Source: Alphaproteobacteria bacterium (lineage in GTDB: Bacteria > Pseudomonadota > Alphaproteobacteria > RF32 > CAG-239). Taken from it: DNA of 12,680 nt. The translations under genes were made by a program, and so were the position numbers. Positions 1 through 7,293 of the stretch are shown one piece after another (position 1 is the first letter of the stretch; the number at the start of each line of letters is the position of its first letter). The notes below the pieces were generated by a model that did not search any database, was not told the origin of the DNA, and worked only from the letters and a program-made list of their open reading frames with translations. The stretch covers positions 1 through 12,680 of the forward strand of contig JAFYWO010000003.1 in assembly GCA_017557925.1 (NCBI GenBank), written 5' to 3'.

Positions 1-49
1 TAGCAACCAATACAACTGCTACTAATGTAGCAAAAATTTTCTTATGCAT
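1..49 (-). CDS. Partial CDS: N-terminus of a secreted or membrane protein
   Basis: Read on the minus strand from the ATG at 49, the frame is open to the window edge and gives MHKKIFATLVAVVLVA, a basic start followed by a hydrophobic run, which looks like a Sec signal peptide. Only 16 codons are visible, so neither family nor function can be given. No good Shine-Dalgarno sequence sits close to this ATG; a GAGG lies about 16 bases upstream, too far for normal use, so the exact start is unsure. It has the same orientation as the smr operon but is separated from it by 270 bases. Confidence 0.55.
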   Translation of the reverse strand, partial: MHKKIFATLVAVVLVA

Positions 50-319
50 AAAAATTGATATTGTGCCTCGCAACTACCACTTGGGTAACCGCTTGGCTTG
101 TTTAACATTATTTAATTTATTCAAACAAAAAAATGTTAGAGCATAAAAAAGCATACTACATCAGTGTCTGGAGCAAAAGCAAAGACTAACCATCCATAAT
201 AACTTTATCTAATAATCTAACATTGAAAATATTTTTTCATAGCAAATGTAGCATATTTTATTATAAATTTCAATATCTTTTTTTGTCAAAATTGCCAAAT
301 AAATTTAAAAGTCAAAAAT
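50..319. other. Intergenic / 5' leader region without a gene
   Basis: No convincing reading frame lies here. On the minus strand, which would be the leader of the gene starting at 49, two near-identical 9-mers occur 12 bases apart: CCAAGCGGT (96 to 88) and CCAAGTGGT (84 to 76). A 9-base inverted repeat pairs AATGTTAGA (132-140) with TCTAACATT (216-224). No GC-rich hairpin followed by a T-run was seen, so the end of the smr transcript is not located. The patch around 65-97 is clearly more GC-rich than its AT-rich surroundings and could be an operator or part of a structured leader. Confidence 0.5.
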
Positions 320-835
320 TTAATGAACTTTGTTATTTTTCCTTAAAAGTATATACAGAGCACCTTTTCCGCCCAAAGCCTCACTAGGATTTTTATATGC
401 CAAAATAAGACTTCCTATATCTTCTTTCTCTAACCAAAGCGGAACAGACATTCTTAAAACCCCTCTTGAGGAAAACAATTCATTGTCATACCCTTTACCT
501 GTGATAATCAATACGCATCTTTTTCCCTGATTATAAGCCGTACAAATAAAATCACATACTTTTTTGTATGCTGTTTTTTCTACAACACCGTGTAAATCAA
601 GTGTTGCTTCTATTTCTATTTCTTCTTTTTTAAATTTCTTTTGCAGTCTGCCATCCATTTGTGTTAAATCATCTTTTTTAACACCTTTACCAAGTTTCAA
701 AATATCAAAAACAACGGTTTCTACCTTATTTTTTTTGATTTCAACTTCTTTTTGAGTAATTTCTTCAATATATTTATTCTTATTTTTTAAAGGTTTAACT
801 CCTTTTACAGCCTCTTCCCAACTATTATCAGTCAT
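320..835 (-). CDS. Smr domain protein (putative endonuclease-like)
   Basis: The 171-residue product carries a C-terminal Smr domain at about residues 76-168: the LDLHG motif at 79-83, the ITGKG loop at 111-115, and the closing block GGKGALYILLRK at 155-166. The first ~70 residues are charged, lysine-rich and probably flexible. Smr domains resemble the C-terminal domain of MutS2; some act as RNA or DNA endonucleases, but the substrate of the short bacterial forms is not settled. The start codon at 835 lies inside the end of mltA (8-base overlap), with only a weak AAAG upstream, so translation is probably coupled. It is the last gene of a timA-mltA-smr operon. Family assignment is strong, cellular role open. 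Confidence 0.9.
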   Translation of the reverse strand: MTDNSWEEAVKGVKPLKNKNKYIEEITQKEVEIKKNKVETVVFDILKLGKGVKKDDLTQMDGRLQKKFKKEEIEIEATLDLHGVVEKTAYKKVCDFICTAYNQGKRCVLIITGKGYDNELFSSRGVLRMSVPLWLEKEDIGSLILAYKNPSEALGGKGALYILLRKNNKVH

Positions 836-1985
836 ATATTTTTACTTTCGCATTTTTAGGTAATAACATATAGTATTTACCACTTGCATTCATACGTCCT
901 GCATATTTTAAAGCTTCTTGACCGTGTCCCCAAAAATAATCCCCTCTTACTGCCCCTTTAATAGCACTACCAACATCCTCTGCCATTACAAGTTTATTTA
1001 ATTTACCTTCAGGACTATTAGTTTCTACCCATAACATAACACCTAAAGGTATAAATTCTTTATCCACCGCCATACTACGCCCTTCATACAAAGGAATACC
1101 CATAGCACCAATAGGACCTTCTGCATCAACAATTTTATGAAAAATAAACCTATCATTTAACAACATATTTTTCTTTGCTACATTATCATTATCTTCCAAC
1201 CATTCTCTAATCTTATCCATAGAAGCATCTTTAGGCTCAATTAACCCTTTTTCTAATAAAATAGAGCCGATTCCTCTAAATTTATGTCCGTTATTATCTT
1301 GATAACCAACCCTTATCTTTTTTCCACTCGGAAGATTTGCAACAGCCGCCCCTTGAATTTGCATCAAATAAATATCAACCAAATTATCTCCCCACAAAAT
1401 AACAGGAGCATCTAATAGACCTTCATCTATTTCTTTTCTTGTATAATATTTAATAAGTTTTCCGTCTTTTACTCGTCCTAACAATCGTTGATTAGGTAAA
1501 TTTTCATCAAAATCTCTTAAATTTACTTCTACCAAATCATAAGGTTTGCCATATATAGGATATTTATATTTTTTACTTTTTTTAAAGCTCGCTCTTATTT
1601 CTGCCTCATAATAAGAAGTAAATTTACCCTCAAATTCTCCATCATTCATAACCAAATAAGGCTTAAAATTATCTTCAATATATTCTTTTAAGTCATCCCT
1701 GTCTTTAAGACCTTTTATGGTTTTACAATGCTTTTTATATTCTTTTAAAGATACTTCAAATTTTTCACTCTTTAATTTATCGTCATTATTTTTTTCAATA
1801 ACCGAGCAAACGCTGTTTATCGCTTTATCAAACAAAAATAAATCATCTTTTTTCCAATCTTCTAACTGAGAAAATTTACTTTCTTTAAGTTGAAAACCAG
1901 ACATACTATCCTTTATTCCTTTATCCTCTCCGGAACAAGAAATAAGAAAACTGCAAATAAAAAATAAAAGTCCGTATTTTAGCAT
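828..1985 (-). CDS. mltA: Membrane-bound lytic murein transglycosylase A (MltA), lipoprotein
   Basis: The product (385 residues) should cleave the MurNAc-GlcNAc bond of peptidoglycan, forming 1,6-anhydro-MurNAc ends, while anchored in the envelope. The N-terminus is a lipoprotein signal with lipobox LISC and lipidated Cys17. The MltA barrel domain covers about residues 120-290, including ILWGDNLVDIYLMQIQGAA (196-214). The C-terminal 3D domain, about 290-380, has AEDVGSAIKG and RGDYFWGHG; Asp337 and Asp349 correspond to the two aspartates of the E. coli enzyme, the second being its catalytic Asp308. Compared with E. coli there is one extra residue between them. The charged stretch 20-115 is a less conserved spacer. 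The start overlaps the timA stop as ATGCTAA and lacks a clear Shine-Dalgarno sequence, so it is probably translated by coupling. Confidence 0.95.
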   Translation of the reverse strand: MLKYGLLFFICSFLISCSGEDKGIKDSMSGFQLKESKFSQLEDWKKDDLFLFDKAINSVCSVIEKNNDDKLKSEKFEVSLKEYKKHCKTIKGLKDRDDLKEYIEDNFKPYLVMNDGEFEGKFTSYYEAEIRASFKKSKKYKYPIYGKPYDLVEVNLRDFDENLPNQRLLGRVKDGKLIKYYTRKEIDEGLLDAPVILWGDNLVDIYLMQIQGAAVANLPSGKKIRVGYQDNNGHKFRGIGSILLEKGLIEPKDASMDKIREWLEDNDNVAKKNMLLNDRFIFHKIVDAEGPIGAMGIPLYEGRSMAVDKEFIPLGVMLWVETNSPEGKLNKLVMAEDVGSAIKGAVRGDYFWGHGQEALKYAGRMNASGKYYMLLPKNAKVKIYD

Positions 1986-2620
1986 TTTTTAGTAGAACAT
2001 AATAACCAGTTGTTAGTTTTTGGATTCAAATTTTTCTCAAAAGTCCACACATCTGAGATTGTTTGAACATAGTTTTCATCTCCCTCTATAACCTCTCCTT
2101 CGGCATTTTTTAAAAGATTAACTTGTTCGCTAACAAATTTAACCACAATATTAACCTTATTATCATCAACAAAATTAACCGATTCTACTTCTGTTTCAAC
2201 AAAACCTATTAAATCTGTTTCAGATATAATACCATTATCTTTACGCTCTTTAATAATATTTTCAATTTTTTCAAACAATTCTTGATTTACTAACTTTTCT
2301 AATGTTTTAGAATCCCCTTTGCTAAAAGAAGTCAAAATCATCTGAAAAGCTCTTTGAGCTCCTTTTACAAATAGTTTTTTATCAAAATTAGGAATTTTTA
2401 CCAACTCCCTATCAAGTGGCGACAACTTTTCCAAATCAACCTCTTTTTTATCTTCCTCAAAAGCGCTTTTAGCAATTTCTTTGTAAGCTTTTTCAAATTG
2501 CTCCTTAGAAACCATAATAACTTTTGTTTCTTCTGTATCCGCACCTAAAATACTCTTTAACTTACTAAAGATAACTACAACTAAAACCAATAAAAAAATA
2601 ATATCTAAATATCCTGACAT
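1979..2620 (-). CDS. timA: Tim44/TimA family inner-membrane protein
   Basis: This 213-residue protein begins with one transmembrane helix (about residues 5-22, MSGYLDIIFLLVLVVV), then a charged linker with predicted helical character (30-70), then a Tim44-like domain from about 75 to the end. Recognisable blocks are the NFDKKLFVKGAQRAFQMI stretch (78-95), KFVSEQVN (161-168) and DVWTFEK (190-196). In mitochondria Tim44 tethers Hsp70 to the import channel; bacterial relatives of Alphaproteobacteria are thought to be inner-membrane adaptor proteins with incompletely known partners. The ATG at 2620 follows a good AGAGGTG ribosome site four bases away. It is first of the timA-mltA-smr operon and divergent from secB, an arrangement common in Alphaproteobacteria. 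Confidence 0.88.
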   Translation of the reverse strand: MSGYLDIIFLLVLVVVIFSKLKSILGADTEETKVIMVSKEQFEKAYKEIAKSAFEEDKKEVDLEKLSPLDRELVKIPNFDKKLFVKGAQRAFQMILTSFSKGDSKTLEKLVNQELFEKIENIIKERKDNGIISETDLIGFVETEVESVNFVDDNKVNIVVKFVSEQVNLLKNAEGEVIEGDENYVQTISDVWTFEKNLNPKTNNWLLCSTKKC

Positions 2621-2646
2621 TTTACACCTCTTTCGTATTTATTATA

Positions 2647-2675
2647 AATATAGGATTAAATATCTTTATTATCAA
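2647..2675 (-). promoter_or_regulatory. Candidate promoter of timA-mltA-smr
   Basis: On the minus strand TTGATA (2675-2670) is followed after 17 bases by TATATT (2652-2647), a good sigma70-type match that would start transcription about 20 bases before the timA ATG. The region is so AT-rich that chance matches are common; the position facing a divergent secB promoter supports it. Confidence 0.45.
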
Positions 2676-2684
2676 CTATTATAT

Positions 2685-2712
2685 TTGACGTATAAAAATA
2701 AAACCTTATATT
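2685..2712 (+). promoter_or_regulatory. Candidate promoter of secB-trmL
   Basis: TTGACG (2685-2690), a 16-base spacer and TATATT (2707-2712) give five of six matches in each box. The predicted start near 2719 leaves a short leader ending in the ribosome site AGAGAGGA (2733-2740) before the ATG at 2745. Confidence 0.5.
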
Positions 2713-2744
2713 AAAAGAAAACAAACATTTTTAGAGAGGAAAAA

Positions 2745-3188
2745 ATGACAACAACAGAAACACAAAATATCGTAGCAATCAATTCTCAATACATAAAAGA
2801 TATGTCACTTGAAGTTCCTAATGCCCCTGAAATTTTTGAAAAATTATCAACTCAACCTCAAATAGCCGTAGAATTAAACATAGATGCAAAAAAATTAAAA
2901 GATAGCTATTATGAAGTAGTATTAAATTTACGCATAAATGCAGACATAAATAATGAAAAATTATTTATTTTTGAACTTGCTTACGGTTCTTCTTGCACAA
3001 TAAAATTACCGGAAGAACAGATTGAACCCGTATTATTTATTGAAATTCCAAAAATGATATATCCGTTTGCACGTCAAATTGTTGCATCAAACCTTGCAGA
3101 AGCAAGTTTACCTCCTTTATTACTGGCTCCTGTTGATTTTGTAACCATTTATAAAAGCAAAAAAGAACAAATTGTAAAGCCAAACTAA
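2745..3188 (+). CDS. secB: Protein-export chaperone SecB
   Basis: SecB is a cytosolic tetrameric chaperone that holds unfolded preproteins and delivers them to SecA. The 147-residue product has the usual length and motifs: QYIKDMSLEVPNAP (15-28), FELAYG (76-81), EPVLFIEIPKMIYPFARQIV (94-113) and the SLPPLLLAPVDF block (121-132). Where most SecB proteins read GGFPPL this one reads EASLPPL, a small deviation. The acidic C-terminus that normally touches SecA is poorly acidic here, ending in KKEQIVKPN. A strong AGAGAGGA ribosome site precedes the ATG. The stop overlaps the trmL start (TAATG), so the two genes form one transcript; the divergent neighbour is timA. Confidence 0.95.
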   Translation: MTTTETQNIVAINSQYIKDMSLEVPNAPEIFEKLSTQPQIAVELNIDAKKLKDSYYEVVLNLRINADINNEKLFIFELAYGSSCTIKLPEEQIEPVLFIEIPKMIYPFARQIVASNLAEASLPPLLLAPVDFVTIYKSKKEQIVKPN

Positions 3189-3655
3189 TGAGATTAGCAC
3201 TTTTTCAACCTGATATTCCGCAAAATACCGGCACCCTACTAAGGCTTGGTGCTTGCTTAGATTTACCTATAGATATTATTGAACCTTGCGGTTTTATATT
3301 TAATGAAAAAAATCTAAAACGTGCCGGTATGGATTATCTTAATTTGGTTTCATACCGTCGTCATAATTCTTGGCAAGATTTTTTAGAATTTCGCCAAAAC
3401 AACCCCAAAGAATACGGTCGTATTATTCTAATGACGACAAAAGCATCTATACCATATACAGACTTTAAATTTGAACCTAATGATATTATCTTAATGGGTA
3501 GGGAGAGTGCAGGCGTTCCGGATTCTGTTCATAGTCTGGCAGATGCAAGGTTAATTATACCTATGAATCAAAATGCTCGCTCAATAAATGTAGCAATTTC
3601 TGCCGTAATGGTTATTGGAGAAGCATTAAAACAAACAAATTTATTTCCTAAATGA
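3188..3655 (+). CDS. trmL: tRNA (cytidine(34)-2'-O)-methyltransferase TrmL
   Basis: This SPOUT-class enzyme uses S-adenosylmethionine to methylate the 2'-O of the wobble nucleotide (C34 or cmnm5U34) in tRNA-Leu isoacceptors. At 155 residues it matches the E. coli enzyme's size. Family motifs are QPDIPQNTGTLLRLGACL (7-24), the knot loop LMGRESAGVP (102-111), and IPMNQNARSINVAISAVM (124-141), where the substrate and cofactor site is formed by the trefoil knot. There is no separate RNA-binding extension, as expected for TrmL, which works as a dimer. Translation is coupled to secB by a one-base overlap. No clear terminator follows; the next gene, carD, lies 127 bases downstream. Confidence 0.93.
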   Translation: MRLALFQPDIPQNTGTLLRLGACLDLPIDIIEPCGFIFNEKNLKRAGMDYLNLVSYRRHNSWQDFLEFRQNNPKEYGRIILMTTKASIPYTDFKFEPNDIILMGRESAGVPDSVHSLADARLIIPMNQNARSINVAISAVMVIGEALKQTNLFPK

Positions 3656-3724
3656 TTGATTTTATTTTTTTTAAAAACTTTTTATTTTTTTTTAATTTTA
3701 GGTCTAGATTTGTTGTAAAAAATG

Positions 3725-3733
3725 TGATATAGT
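3725..3733 (+). promoter_or_regulatory. Candidate extended -10 promoter of carD
   Basis: TGATATAGT reads as an extended -10 element (TG, one base, then TATAGT). No good -35 box lies at the right distance. It would give a leader of about 45 bases ending in the ribosome site AGGAG (3770-3774), eight bases before the carD ATG. Confidence 0.35.
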
Positions 3734-3782
3734 CATTTTGTTTTCTTAATTATACACATTTTAAATTTTAGGAGATTTCAAC

Positions 3783-4292
3783 ATGAAAAAAAATTCTGTT
3801 GTTAGCTTTAACTCGGGAGAATATGTTGTTTACCCAACTCATGGTGTTGGTAAAGTAACAAATATTGCAAAACAAACTATTGCAGGTAGTGAGTTAGAGC
3901 TTTTAGTTGTTAATTTTGATAAAGATAAAATGACTTTGCGTGTTCCTATGACAAAATTAAGTCAAGTAGGTTTGCGTAAAATCTCTGATGATTTAACAAT
4001 GAAAGAAGCTATCGCCACATTAAAAGGTAAACCAAGAATCAAAAAAATAATGTGGTCAAGACGTGCGCAAGAATATGAAAATAAAATCAACTCAGGTAAT
4101 CCTATTGCTGTAGCTGAGGTTATTCGTGATTTACATCGTAGTGAAAACCTTGCTGAACAATCTTACAGTGAACGCCAAATTTATGAACAAGCTATTGAGC
4201 GCTTAGCTAGTGAGGTTGCTGTATACGAAAATATTAGCATAGAAGATGCCAGCAAAAAATTATTAGATACTGTTTCCAGTAGAATATTGTAA
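3783..4292 (+). CDS. carD: CarD/CdnL-type RNA polymerase-binding regulator
   Basis: The 169-residue protein has the two CarD parts. Residues 6-66 form the Tudor-like RNA-polymerase-interacting domain, with YVVYPTHGVGKV (14-25) and KMTLRVPMTKL (49-59). Residues 70-150 form the helical DNA-contacting domain with MWSRRAQEYENKINSG (90-105) and QSYSERQIYEQA (126-137); Trp91 is in the place of the tryptophan that wedges into the -10 upstream edge in studied homologues. Such proteins bind the beta subunit and stabilise open promoter complexes, especially at rRNA and other strong promoters. It has its own ribosome site and probably its own promoter, and ends at a strong terminator. Confidence 0.93.
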   Translation: MKKNSVVSFNSGEYVVYPTHGVGKVTNIAKQTIAGSELELLVVNFDKDKMTLRVPMTKLSQVGLRKISDDLTMKEAIATLKGKPRIKKIMWSRRAQEYENKINSGNPIAVAEVIRDLHRSENLAEQSYSERQIYEQAIERLASEVAVYENISIEDASKKLLDTVSSRIL

Positions 4293-4314
4293 TATATTTT
4301 TTATTCACAATAAT

Positions 4315-4346
4315 AAAAAGAGCCCGATAATTCAGAGGCTCTTTTT
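4315..4346. terminator. Bidirectional rho-independent terminator between carD and the eno operon
   Basis: AAAAAGAGCC (4315-4324) pairs over 10 bases with GGCTCTTTTT (4337-4346), with a 12-base loop. T-runs flank it on either strand because the stem ends in A/T tracts. It sits between two convergent genes and fits termination of both. Confidence 0.85.
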
Positions 4347-4372
4347 TAATTATAATATATTATCAAATTTTA

Positions 4373-4624
4373 TTATTCATATTTTGCTTCAGCACCATTT
4401 TCATAAACGTCTTTTGCATCATCAAAATTATCCTTTAATACTCTACCTAATTTAGAAGCAGAATTAGCAGTATTAGAAGCTGTTTCTCCCACTCCATCTA
4501 AAAAATTAACTTGAATGTATTCAACTTGGTCTTCAAATGTAGCACCGGTTTGTAAATACCAAATACCTGATATAGCTGCCAAAACACAACCAATTGTAAA
4601 AATAGAATATATAAAATTCTTCAT
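4373..4624 (-). CDS. Small membrane protein of unknown function, downstream of eno
   Basis: I do not recognise a family. The 83-residue product has one N-terminal hydrophobic helix (about 4-24, FIYSIFTIGCVLAAISGIWY) and a hydrophilic remainder rich in Ala, Asn, Asp and Ser (45-83) that looks like an amphipathic or disordered tail, with no leucine-heptad coiled coil. The hydrophobic segment may be an anchor rather than a cleaved signal, since no clear cleavage motif follows. The gene starts two bases after the eno stop and its ribosome site AAGGGG lies within the last eno codons, so it is certainly co-transcribed. In many Alphaproteobacteria an FtsB/DivIC-like protein follows eno; this protein has similar size and topology but not the FtsB sequence pattern. 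Confidence 0.75.
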   Translation of the reverse strand: MKNFIYSIFTIGCVLAAISGIWYLQTGATFEDQVEYIQVNFLDGVGETASNTANSASKLGRVLKDNFDDAKDVYENGAEAKYE

Positions 4625-4626
4625 CT

Positions 4627-5910
4627 TTAAGTCCCCTTTTTAAAAATTCTTTTACTGGCAAAAATCGCCTTATCTCCTAATTCTTCCTCGATTCTGATAA
4701 GCTGATTATATTTAGCCACTCTATCAGTTCTAGATAAAGAACCAGTTTTTATTTGACCACAATTCGTTGCCACCGCAATATCCGCAATAGTCGTATCCTC
4801 TGTTTCACCTGATCTATGCGATAATATAGCATTATAATTATTACTAAAAGCTATGTCAACAGTATCTATTGCCTCTGTTAATGTCCCTATTTGATTAACT
4901 TTAATTAAAACTGCATTAGCAATATTTTTTTCAATACCTGTTTTTAATCTTTTAGGATTTGTAACAAATAAATCATCACCTACAATTTGTATTTTATTTC
5001 CCAACTCTTTAGTTAATAATTTCCACCCTTCCCAATCATCTTCAGCCATACCATCTTCTATAGAATATATAGGATATTCATTACAAATTTCTTTATAAAA
5101 ATCCACTAATTCTTTTATAAAAAAAGACCTATTTTCTCCCGACATTGTATACTTACCACTACTAAAAAACTCAGATGAAGCAACATCTATTGCTATTACA
5201 ACATCTTTTATAACATCATATCCGGCCTCTTTAATTGCACAAATTATCAAATCAAGAGCCTCTTTTGTTGATGAAATATTAGGCGCAAAACCTCCTTCAT
5301 CACCTACATTTGTATTATATCCGTTATTTTTAAGTATTTTTTTAAGTGCATAAAAAATTTCCCCTCCCATACGAATAGATTCTTTTATAGATTCTGCCCC
5401 AACTGGCATTATCATAAACTCTTGAATATCCAACATATTATCAGCGTGTTTTCCACCATTTAAAATATTCATCATCGGCACAGGCAAAATCCTTGCATCA
5501 TCCCCTCCCAAATATTTATATAATGGCATTTTTTTCTCGCAAGCCATAGCCTTAGCAACTCCCAAAGAAACAGCCAAAACAGCATTTGCACCAAGATTTG
5601 CTTTATTTTCACTACCATCTAAAAATAATAATTCATTATCAATAAACCTCTGTTCATCAGCATACTTACCAATAAGTTTTGGTTTTATTATTTTATTTAT
5701 ATTATCAATAGCTCTTAAAACACCTTTACCGAAAAATCTTTTATTGTTCTCATCTCTTAGTTCAATAGCCTCATGTATACCCTTAGATGCTCCCGAAGGA
5801 ACACTTGCCCTACCAAACGCTCCACTTTCCAAAAAAACATCAGCCTCTACAGTAGGATTTCCCCTAGAATCAATAATTTCTCTAGCTTTTATATCAACAA
5901 TCTTACTCAT
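4627..5910 (-). CDS. eno: Enolase (2-phosphoglycerate dehydratase)
   Basis: Enolase interconverts 2-phosphoglycerate and phosphoenolpyruvate with two Mg ions and can form part of the RNA degradosome. I place the start at the second in-frame ATG (5910): GGAGGG lies just upstream of it, inside the four codons of the longer alternative from 5922, and family members begin MSKI. The 427-residue length is standard. Counted from that start, catalytic and metal residues are present: Glu164 (QEFM), Glu205 (GDEGGF), Asp242 (IAIDVA), Glu285 (YSIEDG), Asp312 (VGDD), Lys337 and His365 (LSHRSGET). The enolase signature [14 protein letters not shown] and [19 protein letters not shown] close the barrel. Fifteen of its 16 arginines use AGA or AGG. 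It is followed two bases later by the small membrane-protein gene. Confidence 0.97.
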   Translation of the reverse strand: MSKIVDIKAREIIDSRGNPTVEADVFLESGAFGRASVPSGASKGIHEAIELRDENNKRFFGKGVLRAIDNINKIIKPKLIGKYADEQRFIDNELLFLDGSENKANLGANAVLAVSLGVAKAMACEKKMPLYKYLGGDDARILPVPMMNILNGGKHADNMLDIQEFMIMPVGAESIKESIRMGGEIFYALKKILKNNGYNTNVGDEGGFAPNISSTKEALDLIICAIKEAGYDVIKDVVIAIDVASSEFFSSGKYTMSGENRSFFIKELVDFYKEICNEYPIYSIEDGMAEDDWEGWKLLTKELGNKIQIVGDDLFVTNPKRLKTGIEKNIANAVLIKVNQIGTLTEAIDTVDIAFSNNYNAILSHRSGETEDTTIADIAVATNCGQIKTGSLSRTDRVAKYNQLIRIEEELGDKAIFASKRIFKKGT

Positions 5911-5914
5911 TACA

Positions 5915-5920
5915 CCCTCC
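5915..5920 (-). promoter_or_regulatory. eno: Ribosome binding site that sets the eno start
   Basis: Read on the minus strand this is GGAGGG, four bases before the ATG at 5910. The ATG at 5922 overlaps this site and has no comparable motif before it, so the shorter form is preferred. Confidence 0.8.
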
Positions 5921-5987
5921 ATAAAATAAAATTATCAATAAATTATGTATAATACTTAAAAAATCAAGCTTTCCTAAAAATAAAAAC

Positions 5988-6015
5988 TTGTAAAAAAAAT
6001 AAAAACAACTACAAT
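5988..6015 (+). promoter_or_regulatory. Candidate promoter of the deaminase gene
   Basis: TTGTAA (5988-5993), a 16-base spacer and TACAAT (6010-6015) resemble a sigma70 promoter. The predicted start lies about 30 bases before the ATG at 6051, which has an AAGGA site (6039-6043). A matching promoter for the divergent eno was not found with confidence. Confidence 0.4.
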
Positions 6016-6050
6016 ACCCTTGATAACAACAAAACAACAAGGAATAAAAA

Positions 6051-6515
6051 ATGTTTACAATGAAATGGCACTATCGTTTTATGGAACTTGCAAAACTTAT
6101 TTCAACTTGGTCAAAAGATACATCTACAAAAACAGGAGCTGTTATCGTTGGACCTGATAAAGAAATAAGAGCCACAGGATATAACGGATTTGTCAGAGGT
6201 GTAGACGATGATGTTTTTGAACGTTTTGAGCGCCCTACAAAATATGATTTTTTTGAACATGCAGAACGTAATGCCGTATATAATGCTTGTCTTTGTGGCA
6301 CACAAGTAAAAGGTTGTGTTTTATATGCAACACATTTTCCTTGTACTGATTGCACAAGAGCTATCATCCAATCAGGTATAAAACTTGTTGTTACAAACCC
6401 GCTTGTTATAGATAAAAACACCCCTCAAAATACTTGGAGAGATAAAATTACTTATTCCGAGCAAATGTTAAAAGAAGCAGGTGTTGAACTTTTGATACTA
6501 CCGGAACAAAAATAA
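6051..6515 (+). CDS. dCMP deaminase-like zinc deaminase (ComEB family)
   Basis: The 154-residue protein is a member of the cytidine/deoxycytidylate deaminase superfamily. The zinc and proton-shuttle motif HAERNAV (70-76, His70 and Glu72) and PCTDC (97-101, Cys98 and Cys101) are complete. The N-terminal part, WSKDTSTKTGAVIVGPD (20-36) and ATGYNGFVRG (41-50), matches deoxycytidylate deaminases, which convert dCMP to dUMP for dTMP synthesis. I see no obvious extra zinc ligands of the allosteric forms between residues 45 and 70. A different nucleobase or nucleotide substrate cannot be excluded. The first ATG is preceded at seven bases by AAGGA, which favours it over the ATG three codons later. 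It diverges from eno. Confidence 0.85.
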   Translation: MFTMKWHYRFMELAKLISTWSKDTSTKTGAVIVGPDKEIRATGYNGFVRGVDDDVFERFERPTKYDFFEHAERNAVYNACLCGTQVKGCVLYATHFPCTDCTRAIIQSGIKLVVTNPLVIDKNTPQNTWRDKITYSEQMLKEAGVELLILPEQK

Positions 6516-6600
6516 AAAATATTCCACACACTTTAAAACTCATATTTACATCTTATATTGCAACTACATTTAGCCAATACCTTATTTTGAGGAGAAATAA

Positions 6601-7230
6601 ATGAAAGTTTTAATAACAGATGAACATTCTTTGTTCAGAGATGGACTATCATTACGCTTAAAAGAAATTAACGAGAATATTGTCATATTACAATCTTCCT
6701 CGCTTATTGATATGCAAAAAATACTCTCACACGAAACAGATACAGATTTAGTTATATTAGATATAGATTTAGCAGACATAAATACTGCTGAAATAATAAA
6801 TAAAATAAAAACCATAACTCCAACAATAAAAATTGTAACAACATCAACATCTGAAGATACCAGAAACATCAAAAAAATATTATCACTTGGAGTAAAAGGT
6901 TATATACCTAAACGTCTTGATAGTAATATATTAAGTGGAGCATTAAAACTAATACTAGATGGTGGCACTTATATTCCACCTGCAATGTTAAACAATAATC
7001 CTAATTATAATAACTATGATACAACAAATTCTTTCAAAAAAAATCTGACAAACCGCCAATCACAAGTTCTTGATTTAATAGCTCAAGGAAAATCAAACAA
7101 ACAAATAGCTTACGATATGGGTGTATCAGAAGCAACGGTAAAACTGCATATAAACGCCTTATTACGTTCACTAAAAGTAAATAATAGAACACAAGCAGTT
7201 ATTACCGCTCAAAAATTAGGACTAATATAA
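6601..7230 (+). CDS. NarL/LuxR-family response regulator (orphan)
   Basis: The 209-residue protein has a receiver domain (about 1-120) and a LuxR-type helix-turn-helix (about 147-205) joined by an Asn-rich linker (NNNPNYNNYD, 131-140). The receiver keeps the acidic pair Asp7-Glu8, the phosphoacceptor Asp54 (LVILDID), a Thr/Ser cluster at 80-84 and Lys104 (GYIPK). The output domain reads LTNRQSQVLDLIAQGKSNKQ, then IAYDMGVSEATVKLHINALL, the canonical recognition helix. It should bind DNA as a dimer upon phosphorylation. No histidine kinase gene is in the window, so the partner is unknown. A good GAGGAG site (6589-6594) precedes the ATG. The prepilin peptidase gene follows after 63 bases on the same strand. 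Confidence 0.92.
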   Translation: MKVLITDEHSLFRDGLSLRLKEINENIVILQSSSLIDMQKILSHETDTDLVILDIDLADINTAEIINKIKTITPTIKIVTTSTSEDTRNIKKILSLGVKGYIPKRLDSNILSGALKLILDGGTYIPPAMLNNNPNYNNYDTTNSFKKNLTNRQSQVLDLIAQGKSNKQIAYDMGVSEATVKLHINALLRSLKVNNRTQAVITAQKLGLI

Positions 7231-7268
7231 AACTTAAAGATTATTTTACTTTTTTTAACCTAAAATAT

Positions 7269-7285
7269 TCCAAATAACATTTGGA
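7269..7285 (+). promoter_or_regulatory. Hairpin overlapping the ribosome site of the prepilin peptidase gene
   Basis: TCCAAA (7269-7274), loop TAACA and TTTGGA (7280-7285) form a 6-base-pair hairpin. Its 3' arm contains most of the Shine-Dalgarno sequence GGAG (7283-7286) of the gene starting at 7294. Folding would hide the ribosome site; whether it matters in vivo is inference, as the stem is short. Confidence 0.4.
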
Positions 7286-7293
7286 GATATAAA

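Noticed and set aside
65..97. tRNA-like D-arm pattern GCCAAGCGGTTA on the minus strand
   Set aside because: No anticodon arm or T-arm with GGTTCGA follows, and no acceptor stem can be drawn, so it is not a tRNA.
3656..3724. Possible terminator after trmL in the T-rich stretch
   Set aside because: Only A-T pairing (AAAAA/TTTTT) is possible; without a GC stem it is not supported.
4627..5910. Enolase arginine codons almost all AGA/AGG, possible sign of transfer
   Set aside because: Several neighbouring minus-strand genes (smr, the 7999-8460 gene) also use mainly AGA, and lysine use in eno is the common AAA, so the bias is not distinctive.
6071..6421. 116-codon minus-strand frame opposite the deaminase gene
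   Set aside because: It lies wholly antisense to a gene with complete catalytic motifs and has no recognisable domain of its own.
6582..6872. 96-codon minus-strand frame opposite the response regulator gene
   Set aside because: Hydrophobic composition is the expected shadow of AT-rich coding sequence; no independent support.
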